Shown here: positions 1-5,173 of the stretch, in pieces
How positions within the stretch are numbered: position 1 is the first letter of the stretch
Layout of the letters: every line of letters starts with the position of its first letter
Origin: an uncultured bacterium
Lineage (GTDB): Bacteria > Vulcanimicrobiota > Xenobia > Xenobiales > Xenobiaceae
Direction: 5' to 3'
Assembly (NCBI GenBank): GCA_934621605.1
Contig: CAKTUZ010000050.1
Location: 1 to 6,333 of the forward strand
Length of the DNA: 6,333 nucleotides
Notes under the pieces: generated by a model
The model's input: only the letters and a program-made list of their open reading frames with translations
Told to the model about the DNA's origin: nothing
Database searches by the model: none
Translations under genes and position numbers: made by a program

Positions 1-866
1 ACCTCTATGCAGCATTCCTTATATAAATCAAGGTAAGGATATACCGCACGCATATTTTCCGAATTAAAGTCATATTCGTGCCGATAATACGCGTCTTTAT
101 CGGTAATAAACCAATCCGGTTGAAACCAAAGGCGCACAACGGCGGGTCGGCACATATTAACGCGACTTTTTTCCTTTTCCCAATAGGCCGCATTGAAGCC
201 TTCCGCAAGCGACCTGTCCATAAAGTTCATAGGAAGAACACACGCGCCTATACCGTGGAAATCCTCACACAGCACATTATCCGTAACCGTCACTTCATAC
301 AGCCGTTCTGTGCTTTCCCTTTTTTCATTTGCGCCGTTCTCGCTGTAAACGCCTATAAACGCTATTCGGGCAATATCGTCAGTCGGGTTAGGCTTCGGAA
401 AGCGCAGCCCAAACATTTTTGCAGACACAGGCTTTCCGAAAGTCACCATTACATCGCAATTGCTCCTTGTGCTCGGAACAAATTCGGTTTCGCAGGAATA
501 GCTGTAAACCAAATTTTCGGGTTTGAAAACCTCACCATCATTGGAAAGGTAAATTTCAAAATCCCTTATTGAATATTCCGAGCCGCCGTCAAACCCCAAA
601 AGCGCAACCTTTTCAACCGAAACCACCTTATCCGACAACGAATACTGTAATGTAAAATCATCCGAAAGAATGTCAATATGCGCCGTAACATTAGGCTTAT
701 CGGTTATAAGATTTAAAAATTCAGGACTTTTAACCGTTCCGCTGAGTCCCTTGATTACAGGCTCAGCGCCGTCCTTTTGGCGGCAGACGGCGCGTTTGCC
801 CTTTATGATGCTCTCAGCGGAAGTAACATATTTAATTATTTTTGCCGAATTGTTTGTTACTGTCAT
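1..866 (-). CDS. Clan GH-A-like glycoside hydrolase with N-terminal F5/8-like domain (3' end missing)
   Basis: The frame reads open from an ATG at 866 to the window edge (288 codons plus two bases), so the C-terminal part is outside. Residues about 50-175 look like a discoidin/F5/8 type C-like accessory domain, with a VEKVALLGF strand, YSIRDFEIYLSNDG (98-111) and an IAFIGVYSE end. Residues about 190-288 look like the first strands of a TIM barrel. FHGIGA (203-208) fits strand 1, VVRLWFQPDWF (243-253) fits strand 2, and a FNSENMRAVYPYLDLYKE helix (267-284) follows. This layout is familiar from clan GH-A retaining glycosidases; the exact family and substrate are not recognised. Both expected catalytic Glu residues would lie beyond the window. 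The N-terminus (MTVTNNSAKIIKYV) is not a signal peptide, and the visible part has eight Cys, which suggests a cytoplasmic enzyme. The start is supported by a GGGAG site four bases upstream and by lying 16 bases after the previous stop. It is last of the three co-directional genes. Confidence 0.8.
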   Translation of the reverse strand, partial: MTVTNNSAKIIKYVTSAESIIKGKRAVCRQKDGAEPVIKGLSGTVKSPEFLNLITDKPNVTAHIDILSDDFTLQYSLSDKVVSVEKVALLGFDGGSEYSIRDFEIYLSNDGEVFKPENLVYSYSCETEFVPSTRSNCDVMVTFGKPVSAKMFGLRFPKPNPTDDIARIAFIGVYSENGANEKRESTERLYEVTVTDNVLCEDFHGIGACVLPMNFMDRSLAEGFNAAYWEKEKSRVNMCRPAVVRLWFQPDWFITDKDAYYRHEYDFNSENMRAVYPYLDLYKECCIE

Positions 867-870
867 TTTT

Positions 871-875
871 CTCCC
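871..875 (-). promoter_or_regulatory. Ribosome binding site of the downstream hydrolase gene
   Basis: GGGAG lies four bases before the ATG at 866, inside the 16-base gap after the surface-protein stop codon. The spacing is shorter than usual and the match is weaker than the site of the middle gene, so initiation may be weaker or partly coupled to translation of the gene before it. No better in-frame start with a site is seen nearby. Confidence 0.55.
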
Positions 876-882
876 GCCGTTT

Positions 883-3800
883 TTAAATCTTTATAGCTTT
901 CTTTTTGCTCTTTTTAAATTGGAATATCAGCCACAATGCAATCGCCGCAAGTAAAAGCACACCCTGAACTACCGTAATAACAATAAGCCATGTGGGAGCG
1001 GTGGTATAAGAAATTGAATACTTTCTTTCAGTTCCTGCGTCTACCTCGCGCACCTCGCGTTCGGTATCGCTGTCTGATTCGGTATTTTCATTCTTTATAG
1101 TACCTGTACTGCTTGTATTGCCGGCTGTATTTGTGTTGTCTGCCGTGTTATTCTTTCCACTATTGTCAGTATTACTGTCATTTCCGTCCGGTTTATTATC
1201 TTCAGGTTTCGTAAGATCAACCGTCTGCCAATAGGGATCGTTTTCATTGGTCAGCTCAGCCAGTACAAATTTAAAATCAGAGCTGTAGGGAACGGAAATA
1301 TACACTCCCGTTTCTCCCTCGGTTATTTCAGCAGTTTCGCATATTTTAACCGCGTCTTTAGCGCTTGCGTCGCCTATAAGCGATTTACTGCCGAGCTTAT
1401 CGGCACTTACCGGAATCTTTATTTTAATATCTCGGCTTTTAATGTTGTTTACCTTATTACCGAAGAAATCGTAAAATTCTATTCCGTAAACATTCTCACC
1501 GACAATTTTGTAGCAACCGCTGTTATAAAGCGAAGCCTTCTGTGCGTTTGTAGCCTTGGTTTCAACAAGCTTTGCGGTATAGAAATCGTCTACTATATCG
1601 CCCTCGTCAAGTGCCGCCACATCCCAGCTTATTCCGCTCTTTTGGTCGTCAAACGAAGTTAAAACTCCGTTTTCATCACCCATGCCCGTTATAGAGATAC
1701 CCTGAATATCTATTTCGGTAAGCGCAAAGTGCATTGCGTCCTTATAAAAAGTATCTTCATCAGGGTCGCCGTTTATATCCGTTATACCTTTACCGTAATT
1801 GTTCTCAACAAACTCTATTCGGATATAGCGCGCTAATGTCGGTATACTGTTATAGGAATATTGACCGTTTTCCGGAAGTCCGTTAAATTCTGCCACAGGC
1901 GCCTTTGTGAAATCCATTATGCCCTCGTAGCTGTCGGAAATGTAAATTCTCACTTTAGTGGGCTGGAAGCGCACAAGGTGCGGAACAAAGTAAAGGTTAA
2001 TATCCTCAATGCTTTGCAGTTGTGATAAATTGATTAAGAAGTTAAGCGAGCTTTTACCGCTAACACCGCCGGACACAAGGCTTTCCGCACCTATTGCGCC
2101 ATCAAACAAATTCGAATATCCGCTTGCGGTATATTTTATAGAGTCCGCATTGTTATCGTTTATTGGCTTTTCAAAGGCACTTATGCTGGTAGTGCCGAAG
2201 GAATAGCTTATATGTTCATAACGGTCAATAAGTGGGTTTGCCATACCGATAATTGAAATATCCTTGAATGTGAGATTTTTGCCCTCGGAAGCATCCACGG
2301 ATATTCTTACATAACGAGCAGTTATTTTGCCGTCGCTAAAATCCCCAGAGCTTAACTTTGCATTATCTCCCCAAAGTTCGGAGAAGGTTTGAGCAGCATA
2401 AATGCTGTAACCGAATGAACCGGCGCGGTCTACCATAACTTTTGTTATGCCGTAATTTTTGCAAAGATTGTAAACTAAGTCGAACTTATCATTATTTACG
2501 GTAAATGTAACCTTAGTATCCTTATCGCCGTCGCTTAATCCTTTTACGCCCTCGGCTGTGAACTGACTTGTTATTTCGGTTTTCTTTCCGGTTTTATCTG
2601 TCAGATAAACATTTAATGGAATATGCTTTGTAAGCTCGGTTTCCTCGTCGGGCACCTCGGCGTCCATACCGAGAACGGCAATTTCCGAAATTCGCGGATA
2701 CCAATATCCCACATTGGTATTTGTAGTTACGGGATTTATAATGCGTATTGCAACATATCTTGCGTAAATCGTATCGCTGAAGCTTACAATTGATCCTAAG
2801 AAAGAGCCATCCTTTTTGTAGTCGTAGGAATAAATCATATTCTCGCTGTTAAAAAGATTGGCATAGCTCACGCTTGCGTAAACCTCGTATTTTCCGGTCG
2901 CAAACTGATGTGCGTCCATTGCATCATTGCTTATACCCCGCAAAACAAATTTCTTTATCTGCTTAATAGCATCTGGATTGCTGTCAAACCGATAAATAAT
3001 ATCGTATTTGCCGTCATTCTGACCCGAATATTTGCCTATATCAAGGTGTCTTTCAAATGTGCCGTCGGTTAACCACCAATATCCGTCAGTACCGATAACC
3101 TCACCGTTGACGCGCTGCTGATACGGGTCATGACCGCCGATCAAATTCTTTCCGATTGCCGAAATATCATTTTTAAGCTGTTGATCGGAATAGATATTGC
3201 TCGAATTGAAAAGTCTTACATCGGTCTTTTCGCCCGTATATGTTCCGCCGAACATACCTATTTCATATAAATGCTGCATTGAGCAGCCAGAAGATCCTTC
3301 GGTATAACCGCGGTGATAGAACCTTACTCCGACATAGCGGATATTGGATAAATCTTTTCCGAGCGATGTCAAATCAACCTCGTCGCCGAGTCTGCCGGTA
3401 TCGTCCTTTATCTCAATGATCTTGCTTTCATCATTAAACAGGTTATCGGATTTATCGGAAACAAATACCGCATAATGCTTTGAAGCCAATCCCTTTGCTG
3501 AATCGTGGAATATAACATCAAACTTTTCGGGATTTTCAAGCTTGCCGCAAAGCGTAATTTTCATTTCCCAATAGTTTGAGGTCTGCTTTAAATCGTTTGC
3601 GGCGCCGGCACTTGAGCAATATTGCTTGTTATTAGCCGTGTGCCATTCGCCGAGAACCGAAACCGAAGTAGGCGAGCCGTCAAAAAATTCATCGCCGACC
3701 TTTCCTGTTTCATATGTCAAAACATTATCCTTATAAAAGCCTACCCATGCGGTTCTGCCCGCAAAACGGTTTACACCGTTAAATGAAACCTTGGAAATAT

Positions 3801-5157
3801 CATCAAAAGATATATGTTCGGTTCCAGCATTCGGGTCAACATCAACCGTGCCTCCGTAAAGCCCGATTTCAGCTATATGCTGAATACTGCACCCTCCGTT
3901 GTTATAGCCGCGGTTGAAAAACCGAATAGCTACATAAGTAATATTTTTAAGGTCGGTCCTTGAAGAAAGGTCAATACTATCGCCAATTCTCTCGGAAGTA
4001 TCAAGTATTTCGGCAATTTTGTTGCTGTAAAGCGTTTCCTTTTTATCTGATGCATAAACGGCATAATGTTGTGATCTTAAACCCGCTCCCTGCGTATGAA
4101 ACAGAATCACGAATTGTTCGGGATCATTCACAGGTTTTGTTAAAACAGTTTCTATCTGCCAATATGTATCTGTCTGATATATATCATTTGCGGCATCTCT
4201 TGTGCTACAGTCCTGATCCTGTGAATGCCAGCAGCCTATTGTACTGTTGCTGTTTACTATGCCGTCAAAGAATGTATCCTTAACAGGGTCTTTTTCATTG
4301 GTGCAAAGCACATTGTTTTTGTAAAATCCTGCCGAGCAATTATCTAACGGCAAATTTGCAAGTCTGTTCTTGCCCTCATATCCGCGATTATGAATCCATT
4401 CGCCCGAACCGCTTGAGGTTTCACCGTATGAAACATAATAGATGTTCGGATATGTTGTATGCGTATCTGCATTAACAACTGTGCCGCCGTACATACCTAT
4501 TTCCGTAAGAAACTGCATACTGCAAACATCGCTTTGCGTATACCCGCGCTGATAGAAGCGTATTCCTACATATTTGCATGTGAGATTTAATGAAGAAATA
4601 TCAACCTCATCGCCCGATCTTCTTGTTGTATCGGTTATCTCTATTATCTTCTTAGCATCAGTATAAAGATCATCAAGATTTTCAGAAGCAAAGACCGCAT
4701 AATGCTGCGACATACCCCATCCGTCTTTACGGGCAACCGCTACAAACCGCTGCGGATTTTTCAAATATCCGCTGAACGATATTTGAACCTGCCAATAGCT
4801 TGCAGTCTGAGTTATGCTATTGTCATATCCGTCTGATTGGCATTGTCCGGCATCGCTGTGAAAATGTCCGAGCGCCGGTGCGTCTGTCAGTTCACCGTCA
4901 TAAAGCAACGGTATAAAACTCGAATTCATTTCTTCTTCTGAGGTCAATGTATTATTGCCGTAAAATCCGGTTTTAAAGCTTTGCCCAGCAAAATTATTAT
5001 CTGACAAGGAAATCGTAGGATTAGACGATAATACCGTATGCTTGCTTATAACGCTGCTTACATCAGCAAAGCTTATAATGCCGAGATTAAGCGCAGAAGC
5101 AATAAGCATTACGCAAACCGCCAGGGCGGTAATTCTGTGTTTTCTTGTTATTTTCAT
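883..5157 (-). CDS. Secreted, membrane-anchored multi-module F5/8 type C-like surface protein
   Basis: A 1424-residue protein, complete in the window. Residues 1-31 are a signal peptide: KITRKHR, then a hydrophobic core, with likely cleavage after ISFA. Three similar modules follow at about 55-226, 264-437 and 463-639, then three divergent ones at about 645-830, 845-972 and 981-1158. All six have an Asp-Gly near the start (87, 298, 493, 698, 876, 1019) and end in a strand before a Gly, such as EIGMYGG, EIAVLGM, DISIIGM or GISITGM. This pattern fits the F5/8 type C (discoidin) fold, which commonly binds sugars or surfaces. Residues about 1165-1302 are another beta-rich region of a kind seen near the membrane in clostridial surface proteins. 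A spacer rich in N, T, D and S (about 1303-1385), one membrane helix (1389-1413) and a KKSKKK tail complete it. There is no LPXTG sortase signal and no visible catalytic domain. Its likely role is glycan or surface binding on the outer face of the cell, in support of the flanking hydrolases; the ligand is unknown. The ATG at 5157 has a strong site eight bases upstream. Confidence 0.9.
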   Translation of the reverse strand: MKITRKHRITALAVCVMLIASALNLGIISFADVSSVISKHTVLSSNPTISLSDNNFAGQSFKTGFYGNNTLTSEEEMNSSFIPLLYDGELTDAPALGHFHSDAGQCQSDGYDNSITQTASYWQVQISFSGYLKNPQRFVAVARKDGWGMSQHYAVFASENLDDLYTDAKKIIEITDTTRRSGDEVDISSLNLTCKYVGIRFYQRGYTQSDVCSMQFLTEIGMYGGTVVNADTHTTYPNIYYVSYGETSSGSGEWIHNRGYEGKNRLANLPLDNCSAGFYKNNVLCTNEKDPVKDTFFDGIVNSNSTIGCWHSQDQDCSTRDAANDIYQTDTYWQIETVLTKPVNDPEQFVILFHTQGAGLRSQHYAVYASDKKETLYSNKIAEILDTSERIGDSIDLSSRTDLKNITYVAIRFFNRGYNNGGCSIQHIAEIGLYGGTVDVDPNAGTEHISFDDISKVSFNGVNRFAGRTAWVGFYKDNVLTYETGKVGDEFFDGSPTSVSVLGEWHTANNKQYCSSAGAANDLKQTSNYWEMKITLCGKLENPEKFDVIFHDSAKGLASKHYAVFVSDKSDNLFNDESKIIEIKDDTGRLGDEVDLTSLGKDLSNIRYVGVRFYHRGYTEGSSGCSMQHLYEIGMFGGTYTGEKTDVRLFNSSNIYSDQQLKNDISAIGKNLIGGHDPYQQRVNGEVIGTDGYWWLTDGTFERHLDIGKYSGQNDGKYDIIYRFDSNPDAIKQIKKFVLRGISNDAMDAHQFATGKYEVYASVSYANLFNSENMIYSYDYKKDGSFLGSIVSFSDTIYARYVAIRIINPVTTNTNVGYWYPRISEIAVLGMDAEVPDEETELTKHIPLNVYLTDKTGKKTEITSQFTAEGVKGLSDGDKDTKVTFTVNNDKFDLVYNLCKNYGITKVMVDRAGSFGYSIYAAQTFSELWGDNAKLSSGDFSDGKITARYVRISVDASEGKNLTFKDISIIGMANPLIDRYEHISYSFGTTSISAFEKPINDNNADSIKYTASGYSNLFDGAIGAESLVSGGVSGKSSLNFLINLSQLQSIEDINLYFVPHLVRFQPTKVRIYISDSYEGIMDFTKAPVAEFNGLPENGQYSYNSIPTLARYIRIEFVENNYGKGITDINGDPDEDTFYKDAMHFALTEIDIQGISITGMGDENGVLTSFDDQKSGISWDVAALDEGDIVDDFYTAKLVETKATNAQKASLYNSGCYKIVGENVYGIEFYDFFGNKVNNIKSRDIKIKIPVSADKLGSKSLIGDASAKDAVKICETAEITEGETGVYISVPYSSDFKFVLAELTNENDPYWQTVDLTKPEDNKPDGNDSNTDNSGKNNTADNTNTAGNTSSTGTIKNENTESDSDTEREVREVDAGTERKYSISYTTAPTWLIVITVVQGVLLLAAIALWLIFQFKKSKKKAIKI
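919..1251 (-). other. Low-complexity spacer and C-terminal membrane anchor of the surface protein
   Basis: Codes for residues 1303-1413. Residues 1303-1385 are hydrophilic and rich in Asn, Thr, Asp, Ser and Glu, with runs such as NNTADNTNTAGNTSS, as expected for a flexible spacer crossing the cell wall. Residues 1389-1413 (from TWLIVITVVQGV to LWLIFQF) form one hydrophobic helix. KKSKKKAIKI follows and fits the positive-inside rule, giving a protein with its bulk outside and a short tail in the cytoplasm. There is no LPXTG, so it appears to be held by the helix, not by sortase. Confidence 0.85.
1684..2217 (-). other. Divergent F5/8-like module 6 of the surface protein
   Basis: Codes for residues about 981-1158. 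SNLFDG (1015-1020) is the usual DG entry of discoidin-like domains. A strand pair follows at LNFLINLSQLQSIEDINLYF (1038-1057), then TKVRIYISDS (1067-1076), then ARYIRIEFVEN (1109-1119), and the module closes at LTEIDIQGISITGM. It is clearly the same fold class as the other modules, but lacks the Cys pair and the RGY motif of modules 1-3. Confidence 0.65.
2242..2625 (-). other. Short divergent F5/8-like module 5 of the surface protein
   Basis: Codes for residues about 845-972, the shortest module. It has GLSDGDKDTKVTF (873-885), FDLVYNL, ITKVMVD, YSIYAAQTFSELWGD (917-931), ITARYVRISVD and a DISIIGM end. The order of motifs matches a compact discoidin-like domain. It resembles the accessory domain of the hydrolase encoded at 1-866 in its D-F-x-L-x-Y-x-L, KV and YSI motifs. 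Confidence 0.55.
2668..3225 (-). other. F5/8-like module 4 of the surface protein
   Basis: Codes for residues about 645-830. WWLTDGTFERHLDIG (694-708) supplies the DG entry. DIIYRFDSNPDAIKQIKKFVLRG (719-741) is the next strand pair, followed by GKYEVYASVSYANLFNSE (755-772), ARYVAIRIINP (799-809) and the closing RISEIAVLG (822-830). The EVYAS and YVAIRI strands align with HYAVFAS and YVGIRFY of modules 1-3, but there is no Cys in this module. Confidence 0.65.
3241..3771 (-). repeat. Protein repeat 3 of 3 in the surface protein
   Basis: Codes for residues about 463-639. Signature elements in order: GFYKDNVL, FFDG (491-494), GEWH (503-506), Cys514, KQTSNYW (524-530), HYAVFVS (561-567), IIEIKDDTGRLGDEVDL, YVGVRFYHRGY (608-618), Cys625 in CSMQ, and YEIGMFGGT (631-639). 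Similarity to repeats 1 and 2 is at protein level; the DNA is well diverged. Confidence 0.85.
3847..4365 (-). repeat. Protein repeat 2 of 3 in the surface protein
   Basis: Codes for residues about 265-437. Signature: GFYKNNVL (277-284), FFDG (296-299), GCWHS (308-312), Cys317, YQTDTYW (327-333), HYAVYAS (364-370), AEILDTSERIGDSIDLSS, YVAIRFFNRGY (408-418), Cys423 in CSIQ, and AEIGLYGGT (429-437). It has three extra Cys (274, 285, 309) not shared with the other two copies. Confidence 0.85.
4480..4995 (-). repeat. Protein repeat 1 of 3 in the surface protein
   Basis: Codes for residues about 55-226. Signature: GFYGNNTL (64-71), LLYDG (84-88), GHFHS (97-101), Cys106, TQTASYW (116-122), HYAVFAS (152-158), IIEITDTTRRSGDEVDISS, YVGIRFYQRGY (196-206), Cys212 in CSMQ, and TEIGMYGGT (218-226). 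An extra Cys195 lies just before the YVGIRF strand. Confidence 0.85.
5065..5157 (-). other. Signal peptide of the surface protein
   Basis: Codes for residues 1-31. A basic start (KITRKHR) is followed by a hydrophobic stretch from ALAVCVMLIASALNLGIISF and a small residue before the likely cut after Ala31. Cys15 sits inside the hydrophobic core and is not in a clear lipobox followed by a mature domain, so cleavage by signal peptidase I is the better reading. Confidence 0.85.
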
Positions 5158-5164
5158 AATTACG

Positions 5165-5173
5165 CCCTCCTTT
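5165..5173 (-). promoter_or_regulatory. Strong ribosome binding site overlapping the upstream stop codon
   Basis: AAAGGAGGG lies eight bases before the ATG at 5157, an almost full match to the 16S anti-Shine-Dalgarno sequence. The TAA stop of the preceding hydrolase gene (5174-5172) shares its last two bases with this site, so ribosomes ending on that gene stop directly over the next start signal. This supports the 5157 start and suggests coupled translation. Confidence 0.9.

Noticed and set aside
5..208. Minus-strand open frame of 67 codons
   Set aside because: It overlaps the hydrolase frame, which is open through the same bases and shows barrel motifs; the short product has no recognisable features.
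78..572. Plus-strand open frame of 164 codons
   Set aside because: It lies wholly antisense to the open frame of the hydrolase at 1-866, has no recognisable domain and no clear ribosome binding site; its peptide looks like a shadow translation.
867..882. Possible terminator between the surface protein and the downstream hydrolase
   Set aside because: The 16-base gap is too short and shows no stem-loop with a T run; it holds only the ribosome binding site.
670..954. Plus-strand open frame with a hydrophobic stretch
   Set aside because: It is antisense to the junction of two well-supported genes. The hydrophobic character partly reflects the reverse of the coding sequence for the membrane anchor.
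4339..4353. LPLDN (residues 269-273) as an LPXTG-like sortase signal
   Set aside because: It lies in the second repeat, far from the C-terminus and with no membrane helix behind it.
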